This document shows, one piece after another, positions 54,447-64,000 of a stretch of DNA of 64,000 nt. Position 1 is the stretch's first letter, and each line of letters starts with the position of its first letter. This DNA is from Yoonia sediminilitoris (GTDB taxonomy: Bacteria > Pseudomonadota > Alphaproteobacteria > Rhodobacterales > Rhodobacteraceae), in assembly GCF_003058085.1 (NCBI RefSeq), contig NZ_QBUD01000005.1, forward strand, positions 62,001 to 126,000. The letters run 5' to 3'. Position numbers and translations under genes: made by a program. A model generated the notes under the pieces. It was not told the DNA's origin, ran no database searches, and saw only the letters and a program-made list of their open reading frames with translations.

Positions 54447-55973
54447 TCACTGGCCCAAGGTCACAATCTGGTTTGCTTTCAAAGGCATCCAGGCGGTCTG
54501 CGTCCGGTCGGGCCAGATCATGCGCAACTCAGCTGCCGCAGCCTGCCCAAGGCCGAAATGCTCAAGCCCCGCGTGACCGCCCGCGTGGCCGCCGCCGCGC
54601 GTGATCTCGCGTGTTTGCACCCGGCCGTCCACGCGCAATTCCATAAAGCCGCCAATAGCATGCCTGTTCGACCCCGCCCTTTGCACATCAACGAGCAGCC
54701 AGTTTCCGCCATTTGTGATATTCTCGAAAACCTCCATCGGTCCGCGACGGTTGACAACCGCCAGATCAAGCCGCCCGTCATTGTTGAAATCAACCAGCGC
54801 CGCGCCGCGCGACCGGGCCATTGACGCGATCCCGGCCGCAACAGAACTTTCGACAAACCGGCCATCCGCCTGCTGCATCAAAAGCGTGTTGGGGTCCTGC
54901 ATCGCCGCATCGGGCATCTGTTCGACATTACCCTTGGACACAAAAATATCATCCAGTCCGTCGGCATTCACGTCACCAAAGGCCGCATGCCAGCCGGTTG
55001 ACGGGCGACCGTCGCCACCCGCATGGGGCCTGTGTGCGGTCGTGCCCCGATCATAGGTCGCATCCTGCCACGTGGGGCCACCCGGGCCGGGATCAAAAAT
55101 CTGGAATTTCTGATCACCCATTGATGTCAGATAGACATCTGAAAACCCGTCCCCCGTGACATCGCGAGAGGCAATCCCCATGCCCCATAGCGCATAGGGT
55201 TTCCATCCTTCTTCGGCGGTGTAAAGCCGGGGCGTGGCCTCCATCGCCCACATCTGTTCCTGCCCGCCGCGCACATAATAGTGCCTGTCGTTGGACACGC
55301 GCAAATCGGCGCGGCCGGTGCGCGCCCAGTCCGAAAACAGCATCGACAGGGCGCAATAGCCGGGGCGCAGCGCGTCCGGTGGGCCATAGCGCCCGCCCTC
55401 GGGCCGATACAGCAGCGTGGCGTCACATGCCTCGAACGGGCCATCGGGGTTTGCGCGGTCAACGTATGTGCCAAATGCCAGCGTGGGCAGGGCATTGCCT
55501 GCCTCCCAAGTGGCGGAAAAGGCGGTGCTCCAGTGGTCGCCCGTCATAAAGCCGAAATCTGCGCCAAAAGGCTGAAAATTGCAGTCGCCCTGCCCTTGCA
55601 ACAGGACATCGACGCCAACCCGAAGCACGGCAAGGTCCAAATGACCGTCGCTATCAATATCAAGCGGATATGCCCCCACGACGCCCCGCAGGGCAAGCAC
55701 TTCGGGCGTTTGCGCGTCAAAAACAACGCCGTCCTTTGAACGGTTGCGAAAAAGCGTTGCGGGGTTCGCACCACCCGCCGCGAAAAGCTCGGGCAGTTGG
55801 TCCCCATCGCAGTCAAACGCCGCCACGCCGCCCCCCACGAAATGCTCCCACCCGCCGTCATAGACGTGCGGTGTGATATCCACGCGGGCAAAGACAGGTT
55901 GCGCAGGCTCCGCCTGTGCCGTGCAGGCAAGCGCTGACACCGCCAGCGTCAAGGCACCAATCCTATGCGGCAT
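54447..55973 (-). CDS. CRTAC1-like FG-GAP/ASPIC-UnbV repeat protein
   Basis: The product is an exported protein of the VCBS/FG-GAP propeller class. The signal peptide (MPHRIGALTLAVSALACTAQ) is followed by repeated metal-binding D-x-D-x-D loops: AAFDCDGDQLPELFAAGG, PLDIDSDGHLDLAVLRVG, RDVTGDGFSDVYLTS, GDVNADGLDDIFVSKGN and VDFNNDGRLDLAVVNRRG. The C-terminus (NWLLVDVQRAGSNRHAIGGF, and GLGQAAAAELRMIWPD) is the ASPIC/UnbV domain. The ATG at 55973 follows a GGGGG ribosome site and overlaps the ROK gene by 11 bases. The function of such proteins is largely unknown. They often sit near MauG-like peroxidases, one of which lies at the other end of the xylose cluster. Confidence 0.88.
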   Translation of the reverse strand: MPHRIGALTLAVSALACTAQAEPAQPVFARVDITPHVYDGGWEHFVGGGVAAFDCDGDQLPELFAAGGANPATLFRNRSKDGVVFDAQTPEVLALRGVVGAYPLDIDSDGHLDLAVLRVGVDVLLQGQGDCNFQPFGADFGFMTGDHWSTAFSATWEAGNALPTLAFGTYVDRANPDGPFEACDATLLYRPEGGRYGPPDALRPGYCALSMLFSDWARTGRADLRVSNDRHYYVRGGQEQMWAMEATPRLYTAEEGWKPYALWGMGIASRDVTGDGFSDVYLTSMGDQKFQIFDPGPGGPTWQDATYDRGTTAHRPHAGGDGRPSTGWHAAFGDVNADGLDDIFVSKGNVEQMPDAAMQDPNTLLMQQADGRFVESSVAAGIASMARSRGAALVDFNNDGRLDLAVVNRRGPMEVFENITNGGNWLLVDVQRAGSNRHAIGGFMELRVDGRVQTREITRGGGHAGGHAGLEHFGLGQAAAAELRMIWPDRTQTAWMPLKANQIVTLGQ

Positions 55974-57180
55974 CGACAGCCCCCCGTTCACGGACTTTCA
56001 GGATCGACAGCATCTCGATCCCGTGCGCAGCCGCCCCCTTGGCCCACATGCTTTTGTCAAGATTGCGCACAGTCAAACCGGGCAGCGGCGCGTCCACCTG
56101 CACGGTGTTCCGGCGCAGCGCATCAAGCATGATATCGGGATACGGCGGGTCCAGTTCAGGGCGCGAGCGGGCCAGAACGATATGTTCGGGATCAAACAGA
56201 TTGACCAGATTTGCCAGCGCGACGCCCAAAATCTCCGACGCCCGCTCCAGCACCTGATGAGCCAAGGCGTCGCCCGCCCGCGCCATGGCCAAAATCTCGG
56301 CGATTGACGTTGGTGCGTCTGTCTGGCGGCCAGTAGATGCGTCGCGCACCATGGCGTAATCACCGACATAGGCTTCCAGACAACCACGCTGCCCGCATTG
56401 GCACACGGCCCCGTCGATGTGCACCTTGGAATGACCTAATTCCGCGCCGCAACCGCGCTCACCGCGATAAAGCTTGCCATCCAGCACAATCCCCATGCCC
56501 ACGCCATGCTCGACCGTGACGACAAGAAAGTTGCGCAGCCCGCGCCCGGCACCAAACAGATGCTCTGCCTTGGCCACCAGATTGGCATCGTTGTCAAGGA
56601 ATGTGGGGCACGGCAGATGCACTTGAAACAAGGGGACAAAATCCACATTGCGCTCAATGACTGAGGACGACCAATGCATGAACCCCGTCTGTCCGTTGAT
56701 AAAACCCGGCATCCCCAGCGCGATCCCGGCGATCTGTGCCACGTCGACACCAAGATGATCACAGGCGGCGTCCAGCGCGGTGCGGACCCTGCGCACCAAT
56801 GCATCAGCTTGCATGCGCGATTCGGCCAGCGGCAGGGCATAGGTGCCGATCTCATCACCCTTGAAGTCAACGATCACGACCAGAAACGCGTGCCGCGCAA
56901 TCTTGATTCCTGCCAGCAAAAAAGCCGCGCCATTGATTTGCAGCATGACGCGCGGTCGGCCACGTTGGACAGCACCGGACGGGGCGCGTTCCACCTCGCG
57001 GATAAGGCCCGCTTCCAGCAACGCACCACAGGCGGACGTCACCGTGGCCGGGCTGCTATCCAGCGCCTGCGCGATATCGGTGCGGGAAATTTCTTCCTGC
57101 GAACGGATGCATTGCAGCACGCGCAGACGCGTCGCATCACGTGCGTCCAACCCGCTCAAAGCCGCCAAATCCATCAACAT
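55963..57180 (-). CDS. ROK-family transcriptional regulator (XylR-like)
   Basis: An N-terminal winged helix (ISRTDIAQALDSSPATVTSA) precedes a ROK sugar-kinase-like domain of about 300 residues. ROK marks are the NDANLVAKAEHLFG segment, ELGHSKVH and the zinc motif CQCGQRGCLEAY. It has lost an obvious complete phosphate loop, as in regulators of this family. Length 405 residues from the ATG at 57180. It is divergent from xylF, so it probably represses the xylose operon until xylose is present. CRTAC1-like is translated directly after it. Confidence 0.92.
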   Translation of the reverse strand: MLMDLAALSGLDARDATRLRVLQCIRSQEEISRTDIAQALDSSPATVTSACGALLEAGLIREVERAPSGAVQRGRPRVMLQINGAAFLLAGIKIARHAFLVVIVDFKGDEIGTYALPLAESRMQADALVRRVRTALDAACDHLGVDVAQIAGIALGMPGFINGQTGFMHWSSSVIERNVDFVPLFQVHLPCPTFLDNDANLVAKAEHLFGAGRGLRNFLVVTVEHGVGMGIVLDGKLYRGERGCGAELGHSKVHIDGAVCQCGQRGCLEAYVGDYAMVRDASTGRQTDAPTSIAEILAMARAGDALAHQVLERASEILGVALANLVNLFDPEHIVLARSRPELDPPYPDIMLDALRRNTVQVDAPLPGLTVRNLDKSMWAKGAAAHGIEMLSILKVRERGAVDAA

Positions 57181-57218
57181 GACGCGCTGATTCCTCCCTG
57201 ATCTTGCGGAGTTCTAAC

Positions 57219-57266
57219 ATTTTTTTCAGCGACCGAAAAATATTATTTTGCTCAGTGAAATAAATA
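57219..57266. promoter_or_regulatory. Candidate ROK operator repeats upstream of xylF
   Basis: Two AT-rich near-palindromes lie in tandem: ATTTTTTTCAGCGACCGAAAAATA and TTATTTTGCTCAGTGAAATAA. The second has perfect TTATTT/AAATAA arms. The 163-base gap is shared by the divergent ROK and xylF genes. The A/T-arm form is that of known ROK regulator sites, so this is the likely XylR-type operator. Confidence 0.55.
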
Positions 57267-57343
57267 TGCAAGATAAAGGGGTCAGCGCCGATTCGAGTGA
57301 AAATCCGTGGCGCCGAGACAAAAGATATAACGGGAGGTCTCTA

Positions 57344-58357
57344 ATGAAACTATTCGCTACAACTGCGCTTGCCATGGTGCTTGGCACCGGCGCCTTTGCG
57401 CAAACTGTCGGCGTAAGCTGGTCCAATTTTCAGGAAGAGCGCTGGAAGACAGATGAAGCCGCGATCGTTGCTGCCATCGAAGCTGCGGGCGGGGAGTACA
57501 TCTCTTCGGACGCGCAGTCATCATCGTCCAAGCAGCTTGCCGATGTCGAAAGCCTCGTGGCACAGGGCGCTGATGTGCTCGTGATCCTTGCACAGGACAC
57601 ACAGGCGATCATTCCGGCCGTGGACGCTGCCGCAAACGAGGGTATCGCTGTCATTGCCTATGACCGTCTGATCGAAGACGCACGTGCGTTCTACCTGACA
57701 TTCGACAACGTCGAAGTCGGCCGGATGCAGGCCCGCGCCGTGCTTGCGGCTCAGCCATCGGGCAACTACGTCATGATCAAGGGCTCACCTACTGATCCGA
57801 ACGCGGACTTCCTGCGTGGCGGCCAGCAGGAAGTGCTGCAAGCAGCCATTGACGCAGGCGATATCACCATCGTTGACGAAGCCTACACCGACGGCTGGTT
57901 GCCTGCGAACGCACAGCGCAACATGGAACAGATTCTGACTGCCAACGACAATAACGTCGATGCGGTTGTGGCCTCCAACGACGGCACCGCCGGTGGTGTT
58001 GTGGCCGCGCTGACAGCACAGGGCATGGATGGCATCCCTGTCTCTGGTCAGGATGGCGACCATGCCGCACTTAATCGCGTGGCCCGCGGCACCCAGACTG
58101 TTTCCGTCTGGAAAGATGCGCGTGACTTGGGCAAAGCGGCTGGTGAAATCGCCGTCGCACTTGCTGGCGGCACGGCAATGTCCGACATTGAAGGTGCACA
58201 GGAATGGACATCGCCGGCTGGCACGACCATGACAGCGCGTTTCCTTGAGCCGATCCCTGTGACAGCCGACAACCTGACAGTCGTCGTTGACGCTGGCTGG
58301 ATCGAACAGGACGCGCTGTGCCAAGGTGTCACCGACGGCCCTGCCCCCTGTAACTGA
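57344..58357 (+). CDS. xylF: D-xylose ABC transporter substrate-binding protein
   Basis: This periplasmic binding protein of the family-4 (RbsB/XylF) type has a signal ([19 protein letters not shown]) and mature start [15 protein letters not shown]. XylF marks include [39 protein letters not shown] and a long C-terminal PPROMOTING-free SBP lobe with [20 protein letters not shown]. Length 337 residues from the ATG at 57344, which follows GGGAGG. It is the first gene of the xylFHG-xylA unit and is controlled from the ROK site. Confidence 0.92.
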   Translation: MKLFATTALAMVLGTGAFAQTVGVSWSNFQEERWKTDEAAIVAAIEAAGGEYISSDAQSSSSKQLADVESLVAQGADVLVILAQDTQAIIPAVDAAANEGIAVIAYDRLIEDARAFYLTFDNVEVGRMQARAVLAAQPSGNYVMIKGSPTDPNADFLRGGQQEVLQAAIDAGDITIVDEAYTDGWLPANAQRNMEQILTANDNNVDAVVASNDGTAGGVVAALTAQGMDGIPVSGQDGDHAALNRVARGTQTVSVWKDARDLGKAAGEIAVALAGGTAMSDIEGAQEWTSPAGTTMTARFLEPIPVTADNLTVVVDAGWIEQDALCQGVTDGPAPCN

Positions 58358-58434
58358 TCCAACCTCCCGGATCGTCGCGATCTCCGCCCGGCTTGGCGGA
58401 GATCGCTCCTTATCCTCCAGACACAGAGGTCATC

Positions 58435-59727
58435 ATGGCAAACGCCAACGAGACTGGCCCGTCGGGCGCACGTAAGAACATTTTCAAGACTCTGGAATTT
58501 GACACGCGCCTTCTTGGCATGATCGGCGCGTTCGTTCTGGTCTGCATCGTGTTCAACGTGCTGACTGATGGCCGCTTCCTAACCCCGCGCAACATCTTCA
58601 ATCTGACGATTCAAACCGTCAGTGTGGCCATCATGGCGACCGGCATGGTCTTTGTGATCGTGACCCGCCATATCGACTTGAGCGTCGGTGCGCTGCTTGC
58701 CACCTGTTCAGCCGTGATGGCGATGACCCAAACACAGATTTTGCCTTCACTCGGGCTGGACTACGGCAGCGCCCTTATGGCGCCGGTCGCGATCCTTGTG
58801 GGGCTTCTGACCGGCGGCCTGATCGGCGCATTTCACGGCTGGCTCGTCGGTTATCTGACGATCCCTGCCTTTATCGTCACGCTTGGCGGCTTTCTCGTCT
58901 GGCGTAACGTGGCATGGTATCTGACCAGCGGACAGACGATTGGCCCGCTTGATGACAACTTCCAGATGCTTGGCGGCATTGGCGGCACCATGGGCGAAAC
59001 AGCCAGCTGGATCGTCGGGCTGCTGGCCGTCGCAGCCACCTGTCTTGCCATCATTCAGGCCCGCCGCGCCCGCATCGCACATGAGTTCCCGGTCAAACCG
59101 GTCTGGGCCGAGGGTATGCTGATGGCGATTGCCGGCGTGCTAATCCTTGGTTTCGTCGCGACGCTCAACGCCTATCAGGTCCCGACCCGCGTGCTTGCCC
59201 GCTCATTCGAAGAGCGTGGCGAAGTCATGCCTGAAGGCTTTACCCAAGGCTACGGTATTCCCTTGTCGGTCTTGCTGCTGATTGCAGTCGCTGTCGTGAT
59301 GACACTGGTTGCGCAACGCACCCGGCTTGGCCGATATATCTTTGCCACCGGCGGCAACCCGGACGCGGCTGAACTTTCAGGCATCAATACACGGCTTTTG
59401 ACCGTCAAGGTATTTACCATCATGGGTGTTCTTTGCGCACTGGCCGCACTGGTTGCTTCTGCGCGCCTGTCGTTTCACTCCAATGATATCGGCACGCTGG
59501 ACGAACTGCGCGTGATCGCGGCGGCGGTGATTGGCGGCACGGCACTCGCGGGCGGCCTTGGCACAATATACGGCGCCATTCTTGGCGCGCTGATCATGCA
59601 GTCACTGCAATCAGGTATGGCGATGGTCGGTGTTGATGCACCATTCCAGAACATCGTCGTGGGCAGCGTCCTTGTGCTCGCTGTGTTGATCGACATCCTC
59701 TACCGTAGAAGAACAGGAGACACGTGA
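58435..59727 (+). CDS. xylH: D-xylose ABC transporter permease
   Basis: This inner membrane permease of the RbsC/XylH family has 430 residues and about ten or more helices. Conserved blocks include [38 protein letters not shown] and the late [19 protein letters not shown]. The ATG at 58435 ([11 protein letters not shown]) follows xylF by 77 bases. A frame opening at 58393 would add a poor leader. It overlaps xylG at a TGATG junction. Confidence 0.93.
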   Translation: MANANETGPSGARKNIFKTLEFDTRLLGMIGAFVLVCIVFNVLTDGRFLTPRNIFNLTIQTVSVAIMATGMVFVIVTRHIDLSVGALLATCSAVMAMTQTQILPSLGLDYGSALMAPVAILVGLLTGGLIGAFHGWLVGYLTIPAFIVTLGGFLVWRNVAWYLTSGQTIGPLDDNFQMLGGIGGTMGETASWIVGLLAVAATCLAIIQARRARIAHEFPVKPVWAEGMLMAIAGVLILGFVATLNAYQVPTRVLARSFEERGEVMPEGFTQGYGIPLSVLLLIAVAVVMTLVAQRTRLGRYIFATGGNPDAAELSGINTRLLTVKVFTIMGVLCALAALVASARLSFHSNDIGTLDELRVIAAAVIGGTALAGGLGTIYGAILGALIMQSLQSGMAMVGVDAPFQNIVVGSVLVLAVLIDILYRRRTGDT

Positions 59728-60491
59728 TGGTTGACAGAACGGGAACACCACTTGTCGAGATGCGCGATGTCTCTGTCTCGTTCGGCGGGATCAAGGCGGT
59801 CGATCATGTCACCGTGGATCTTTACCCCGGTGAGGTCGTCGGCCTGCTTGGCCACAACGGCGCAGGCAAATCGACGCTGATCAAATGCCTGTCGGGGGCC
59901 TATTCGATGGACTCGGGCGAAATCCTTATCGACGGAAAACCCGTCGATATTCAAAACCCGCGGGACGCGCGCAAATATAACATCGAAACGATCTACCAGA
60001 CGCTGGCGCTGGCCGATAATCTGGATTCCGCATCAAATCTGTTTTTGGGGCGCGAATTGGTCACACCGATGGGGTTCGTCGATGATGCCCAGATGGAGGC
60101 CGAGACCCGCAAGATCATGGGACGGCTTAACCCCAACTTCCGCAAGTTCGCGGACCCGGTAAAAGCACTCTCTGGTGGCCAGCGGCAATCTGTGGCCATT
60201 GCGCGAGCGGTCTATTTCAACGCACGCATCCTGATCATGGACGAACCAACAGCCGCACTTGGACCGCAAGAAACCCGCATGGTTGCCGAGTTGATTCAAC
60301 AACTCAAAGCGCAGGGCATCGGCATTTTCCTCATCGAACATGACGTCCACAGCGTCATGGACCTGTGTGACAGGGCATCGGTCATGAAGAACGGTCAACT
60401 CGTGGGCACAGTCAACGTGGATGAGGTCACAGACGAGGACATCTTGTCGATGATCATTCTGGGCAAAAACCCCGCGCCCGCGACCGCCTGA
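59727..60491 (+). CDS. xylG: D-xylose ABC transporter ATP-binding protein
   Basis: This single-domain ATPase has 254 residues. Walker A is GHNGAGKST, the signature is [17 protein letters not shown], Walker B is [15 protein letters not shown] and the H-loop is [10 protein letters not shown]. coli XylG has two fused NBDs, whereas this protein has one and should act as a homodimer. That is common in alphaproteobacterial xylose operons. The ATG at 59727 follows AGGAGA by seven bases. Confidence 0.9.
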   Translation: MVDRTGTPLVEMRDVSVSFGGIKAVDHVTVDLYPGEVVGLLGHNGAGKSTLIKCLSGAYSMDSGEILIDGKPVDIQNPRDARKYNIETIYQTLALADNLDSASNLFLGRELVTPMGFVDDAQMEAETRKIMGRLNPNFRKFADPVKALSGGQRQSVAIARAVYFNARILIMDEPTAALGPQETRMVAELIQQLKAQGIGIFLIEHDVHSVMDLCDRASVMKNGQLVGTVNVDEVTDEDILSMIILGKNPAPATA

Positions 60492-60514
60492 CCGGCGCGC
60501 CAAGGACCAAGACA

Positions 60515-61822
60515 ATGAGCACAGGTTTTTTCGACGGTATCCCCGACATTGCCTATGAAGGGGCAGACAGCACGAACCCGCTGGCTTTCCACCATTACAA
60601 CCCCGACGAAATGGTCATGGGTAAGCGGATGGAAGACCATCTGCGCTTTGCCGTTGCCTACTGGCATTCCTTTGCGTGGGAAGGGGGCGACCCCTTTGGC
60701 GGTCAGACGTTTATCCGCCCGTGGCACCCTCAGGATGACATGGGCCGCGCCAAGCTGAAGGCAGATGTGGCGTTCGAGATGTTTGATATCCTGAACGCCC
60801 CGTTCTTTTGCTGGCATGATGCCGATATCCGCCCCGAACAGGGCAGTTTCGCGGGTAACCTCGCAACACTGAATGAGATGACCGATTATATCGGCGAAAA
60901 GATGGAAAGCTCCGGAACCAAGCTGCTTTGGGGCACCGCCAACATGTTCAGTCACCGTCGCTGGATGTCCGGCGCGTCAACCAACCCTGACCCTGATGTC
61001 TTTGCCTTTGCCGCGGCAACGGTGAAATCCTGCATGGATGCCACCCACAAACTGGGCGGCGCAAACTACGTACTGTGGGGCGGGCGCGAAGGCTACGAAA
61101 CCCTGCTCAACACCGATCTGACGCAGGAACTGGACCATATGGGCCGCTTTCTGAATATGGTGGTCGAATACAAACACAAGATCGGCTTCAAAGGGCAAAT
61201 TCTGGTCGAGCCAAAACCGCAAGAGCCATCGAAGCACCAGTATGATTTCGACGTAGCCACCTGCATCGGGTTCCTGCGCAAGTATGGACTCGAGGATGAG
61301 GTGAAGCTCAACATCGAACAAGGCCACGCGATTCTTGCCGGGCATTCGTTCGAACATGAACTGGCATTGGCCGCGTCCGAAGGTATGCTGGGGTCGATCG
61401 ACATGAACCGCAACGATTACCAGTCGGGCTGGGATACCGACCAGTTCCCCAACAACACGCCCGAGGTTGCACTGGCATACTACCATGTGCTCAAGTCCGG
61501 TGGATTCACGCAGGGCGGCACCAACTTTGACGCCAAGCTGCGCCGCCAATCGCTCGCCGCAGAAGACCTGATCGCTGCCCACATCGGCGGTATGGATATT
61601 TGCGCGCGCGGCCTGAAAGCCGCCGCCGCCATGATCGAAGATGGCGGACTGGAAACGGCCCTGACCAAGCGCTACGCCGGTTGGGACACGCCAGCAGCGC
61701 GGGCCATGCTGACCAGCAGCCTTGACGCTATCACCCAACGGGTCCTCGACGAAGGGATCAACCCAGAGCCGCGTTCAGGGCGTCAGGAAATTCTCGAAAA
61801 CTACGTTAATCGCTTCGTCTGA
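60515..61822 (+). CDS. xylA: Xylose isomerase
   Basis: XylA converts D-xylose to D-xylulose in the first intracellular step of xylose use. The 435-residue TIM-barrel protein contains [34 protein letters not shown] and [16 protein letters not shown], followed by the metal-binding [17 protein letters not shown] and [18 protein letters not shown] and the late [16 protein letters not shown]. All metal and catalytic positions I can place are kept. It is 23 bases after xylG and is followed by the MauG-type gene by 22 bases. Xylulokinase is not in the window. Confidence 0.97.
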   Translation: MSTGFFDGIPDIAYEGADSTNPLAFHHYNPDEMVMGKRMEDHLRFAVAYWHSFAWEGGDPFGGQTFIRPWHPQDDMGRAKLKADVAFEMFDILNAPFFCWHDADIRPEQGSFAGNLATLNEMTDYIGEKMESSGTKLLWGTANMFSHRRWMSGASTNPDPDVFAFAAATVKSCMDATHKLGGANYVLWGGREGYETLLNTDLTQELDHMGRFLNMVVEYKHKIGFKGQILVEPKPQEPSKHQYDFDVATCIGFLRKYGLEDEVKLNIEQGHAILAGHSFEHELALAASEGMLGSIDMNRNDYQSGWDTDQFPNNTPEVALAYYHVLKSGGFTQGGTNFDAKLRRQSLAAEDLIAAHIGGMDICARGLKAAAAMIEDGGLETALTKRYAGWDTPAARAMLTSSLDAITQRVLDEGINPEPRSGRQEILENYVNRFV

Positions 61823-61844
61823 CCGACGCAGGAAGGGGCGGGCC

Positions 61845-63161
61845 ATGTACTTCGCTCAGGCCAACAGCAGCCGTATCGCAGGGGTCCTGCTCTTTCTCGC
61901 GCTCGGCACGCCCGGCGCGGCGCAAGACCTCGGCCCACGCCCGGTCTATCCCGAGCCAGACATGGCGCGCGTCGAACTGGGCCAGCTTTTGTTCTACGAC
62001 CCGATCCTGTCGGGCAATAAATCTGTCAGTTGCGCGACCTGTCACCATCCCGATTTCGGCACAAGTGATGGCGTTTCACTGGCCATCGGCGACGGCGGAC
62101 TGGGCCTTGGCCCGGACCGTAGGATTGATCCCGACAACGCGCCCGAAGCGCGGATTCCGCGCAACGCGCCGGGCTTGTGGAATCTCGGTGCGACGGAATT
62201 TACCCGCTTTTTTCATGACGGCAGGCTAGAGCTTGACCCATCTGAACCAAACGGCATCCGCACCCCGCTTGGTGCGGATATGACAACGGGTTTTGACTCC
62301 CCGCTTGCCGCACAGGCGATGTTTCCCGTCCTTTCAGGCGACGAAATGGCCGGGCACTATTCCGAAAATGATATCAGCCGCGCCGTGCGTCAGGGCCTGC
62401 TGGCCCAACCCGGCGGGGCGTGGGAAAAGATCGCCGGGCGGGTGGCGTCAATACCGGAATATGAACAGCGGTTCGCAGCAGCACTGCCGGGCGACGACAT
62501 CACTTTTGCGGCTATCGCCAACGTCATCGCAGATTTCATCGCCTTCGAGTGGCGTGCTGACAACGCGCTTTTTGACCGGGCCATGGCGGGAACCGCCAGC
62601 CTGCCACAGCAGGCAGCGCAGGGCATGGACCTGTTCTACGGCAGGGCGGGATGCGCGGACTGCCATGCGGGCTGGCTGCAAACCGACCACGGTTTTCACG
62701 CCATTGCCCTGCCGCAGTTTGGCCCCGGCAAAGCCGCGCGGTTTGAAAGCCATGCGCGGGATGAAGGCCGCCTGCGCGTCACCGGCGACCCGGCAGACGC
62801 CTTCGCCTTTCGCACGCCGTCCCTGCGCAACGTGACCCTCACCGCGCCCTACGGACACAACGGGGCATACCCCACGTTGGAGGGCATCGTGCGACATCAC
62901 CTTGACCCGGTTGCGGCGCTGCGGGCCTATGATGTGCAACAGGCTATTCTGCCCGCCCTTCCCCATGTTAATGACACACGCATCCTCACTGATCCCGGCG
63001 AAATGAACGCCATCGCAGCCGCCAGCGACCTTGGCCCGCAATCCCTGCGCGATACGGAAATTGCGGCGCTGATTGCCTTCCTGCAAACACTCGAAGACCC
63101 GGCAGAGCAGCTCGGCATCCCCAAAACCGTGCCCAGCGGCCTGCCTGTCGTAGGACGCTGA
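61845..63161 (+). CDS. Di-haem cytochrome c peroxidase/MauG-like protein
   Basis: This exported di-haem protein has 438 residues from the ATG at 61845 with a signal ending GAAQ. Haem motifs are CATCH at 63-67 and CADCH at 270-274. FRTPSLRNVTLTAPYGHNGA and PRNAPGLWNLG are conserved MauG/CcpA blocks. It lies 22 bases after xylA and so appears to be the last gene of the xylose operon. A CRTAC1-like gene flanks the other end of the locus. MauG-type enzymes either reduce peroxide or modify a partner protein; which applies is not settled here. An upstream in-frame start inside xylA is rejected. Confidence 0.92.
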   Translation: MYFAQANSSRIAGVLLFLALGTPGAAQDLGPRPVYPEPDMARVELGQLLFYDPILSGNKSVSCATCHHPDFGTSDGVSLAIGDGGLGLGPDRRIDPDNAPEARIPRNAPGLWNLGATEFTRFFHDGRLELDPSEPNGIRTPLGADMTTGFDSPLAAQAMFPVLSGDEMAGHYSENDISRAVRQGLLAQPGGAWEKIAGRVASIPEYEQRFAAALPGDDITFAAIANVIADFIAFEWRADNALFDRAMAGTASLPQQAAQGMDLFYGRAGCADCHAGWLQTDHGFHAIALPQFGPGKAARFESHARDEGRLRVTGDPADAFAFRTPSLRNVTLTAPYGHNGAYPTLEGIVRHHLDPVAALRAYDVQQAILPALPHVNDTRILTDPGEMNAIAAASDLGPQSLRDTEIAALIAFLQTLEDPAEQLGIPKTVPSGLPVVGR

Positions 63162-63324
63162 ACCAACAAAAGCGGGCCCACAAAAGGCTGAATAACAGCC
63201 GCGCATCTGGGTGCCCATTCGGACATCTCCAGCGGTGTGAGATCGACCTGAGCGGTGCCATTGGCGTATTCAATGACGAAAAACGCCCAGCGATTATGCA
63301 ATTACCCAATGTCACGCAACGTCC

Positions 63325-63344
63325 TGTTCAGTATTGACTGAACA
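63325..63344. promoter_or_regulatory. Palindrome upstream of GbsR/MarR-type regulator
   Basis: TGTTCAGT-ATTG-ACTGAACA is a perfect inverted repeat of eight-base arms, 58 bases upstream of the regulator start. It contains a TTGACT -35-like element. It is a likely autoregulatory operator for the protein encoded downstream. Confidence 0.6.
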
Positions 63345-63402
63345 AACTTGATGTTTCCGCAACAGTCGCCATATCGGCAGCAGACGATAACAGGACTCTC
63401 CA

Positions 63403-63921
63403 ATGACAGACGGTGCCCCTGTCAGCGACACGCGCGCAGAATTCATCGAGAAAATCGGCCTGATCACGCAGGCCGAAGGGATGCCGCGCATCGCCGGGCG
63501 GGTCTTTGGCATGCTGATCTTTGACGGGGAAGCTGCGTCATTCGGTGATCTGGCGACCCGGTTGCAGGTTAGTCGTGGCAGCATCAGTAGCAGTATCAGA
63601 TTGTTGGAGGAACGCGGTCTGGTCAAGCGCATTGCCAAACCCGGAGATCGGCAGGACTATTTCCAATTGGCACCGAATCCCTACGTCTCCATGCTGGAGG
63701 GTGTACAAAAACGCGCGCGCTCCACACGGGATGAAATCACGCATACCATCAATGCGCTTCCCGCAGGAAGCGATGCCATCAACCGTTTGCAGGAATATGC
63801 GAACTTCTACGCAAAGACGGCCGCCGCCATTGGCACGGTGATCAATGCACTCCACACGTCAAAGGCGTGCGACACGGGGCAGGCCCCCGCAGCCCCGAAG
63901 GATGACGACCATGAAAACTGA
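63403..63921 (+). CDS. GbsR/MarR-type transcriptional regulator
   Basis: The 172-residue protein resembles GbsR-family repressors, a MarR-related class. The wHTH reads FGDLATRLQVSRGSISSSIR with a following wing (ERGLVKRIAKPGDRQDYFQL). The start IEKIGLITQAEGMPRIAGRV is typical of the family. It overlaps the next gene by 11 bases. This coupling suggests it regulates that gene. Confidence 0.9.
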   Translation: MTDGAPVSDTRAEFIEKIGLITQAEGMPRIAGRVFGMLIFDGEAASFGDLATRLQVSRGSISSSIRLLEERGLVKRIAKPGDRQDYFQLAPNPYVSMLEGVQKRARSTRDEITHTINALPAGSDAINRLQEYANFYAKTAAAIGTVINALHTSKACDTGQAPAAPKDDDHEN

Positions 63922-64000
63922 AAACACACCGTCAGAGGCTGCGACACAGGACGACCCGCAGCAACCGCCTGATGCCGTGAATGCCGACGCGGCAGATGCG
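63911..64000 (+). CDS. Gene start cut by window end, possible membrane fusion protein
   Basis: An ATG at 63911 opens a frame of 30 codons to the end of the window, reading MKTENTPSEAATQDDPQQ and a further Ala/Asp-rich stretch. The hydrophilic leader and coupling to a GbsR/MarR-type regulator would suit a HlyD-like efflux adaptor, but no family motif is yet visible. The assignment is a guess. Confidence 0.35.
   Translation, partial: MKTENTPSEAATQDDPQQPPDAVNADAADA

Noticed and set aside
62927..63301. Reverse-strand frame of 124 codons at the end of the peroxidase gene
   Set aside because: Most of it overlaps the confident di-haem gene and there are no motifs.
1..64000. CRISPR arrays or other regularly spaced short repeats
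   Set aside because: None were seen on reading through the window; the only tandem repeats are the coding RTX nonapeptides.

Overview
The window looks like a chromosomal segment of a marine alphaproteobacterium of the Rhodobacteraceae (Roseobacter group). This is inferred from a fused-order petA-petB-petC bc1 operon, ectoine hydrolase and deacetylase genes, an RTX-type secreted protein, a CuyA-like sulfo-lyase, a DUF1194 protein and many ABC transporters, all with GC-rich codon use. No rRNA, CRISPR array, phage structural gene cluster or replication origin was seen.

Layout. 0-16.6 kb is mostly housekeeping: a phosphomannomutase cut by the window edge, an RTX beta-propeller protein, a polysaccharide export lipoprotein, chorismate synthase, a TPP-riboswitch-controlled thiamine transporter (thiBPQ), the cytochrome bc1 operon, an outer membrane barrel protein, two glutathione transferases, mtaB-dapF and tRNA-Lys(UUU). 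16.6-18.1 kb is scarred DNA: an IS3-family remnant cut off at one end and abutting a truncated helix-turn-helix gene. 18.2-24.4 kb holds a divergent regulon: a CuyA/D-cysteine desulfhydrase-like lyase and an Asp/Glu racemase facing a LysR regulator and a polar amino acid ABC transporter.

24.5-38.3 kb is an accessory island edged by IS6-family sequences and an integrase fragment. It carries a colinear nine- to ten-gene catabolic operon: a GH38-like DUF5054 protein, a LinA-type nucleotidyltransferase, a Ugp/Mal-type ABC transporter, a tandem-domain glycerophosphodiesterase, a LacI regulator, an inositol-monophosphatase-family enzyme and a calcineurin-like phosphoesterase. Together these suggest uptake and dismantling of a phosphodiester-linked glycan or polyol headgroup. 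This is the best candidate for an undescribed system.

38.7-51.2 kb holds an enoyl-CoA hydratase, a copper operon (small Cys protein, MbnP, MbnH, PCuAC) without a visible methanobactin precursor, a Tat-exported serine hydrolase, a YejA-like binding protein, a DUF1194 protein, ectoine catabolism genes (doeB, doeA and a divergent class III aminotransferase), and an ApnO-like dehydrogenase. 51.7-54.0 kb is a membrane PAS-GGDEF-EAL protein. 54.4-63.2 kb is a xylose locus: a ROK regulator divergent from xylF-xylH-xylG-xylA, flanked on the two outer sides by a CRTAC1-like protein and a MauG-type di-haem peroxidase. The window ends in a GbsR/MarR-type regulator and the first 30 codons of a further gene.
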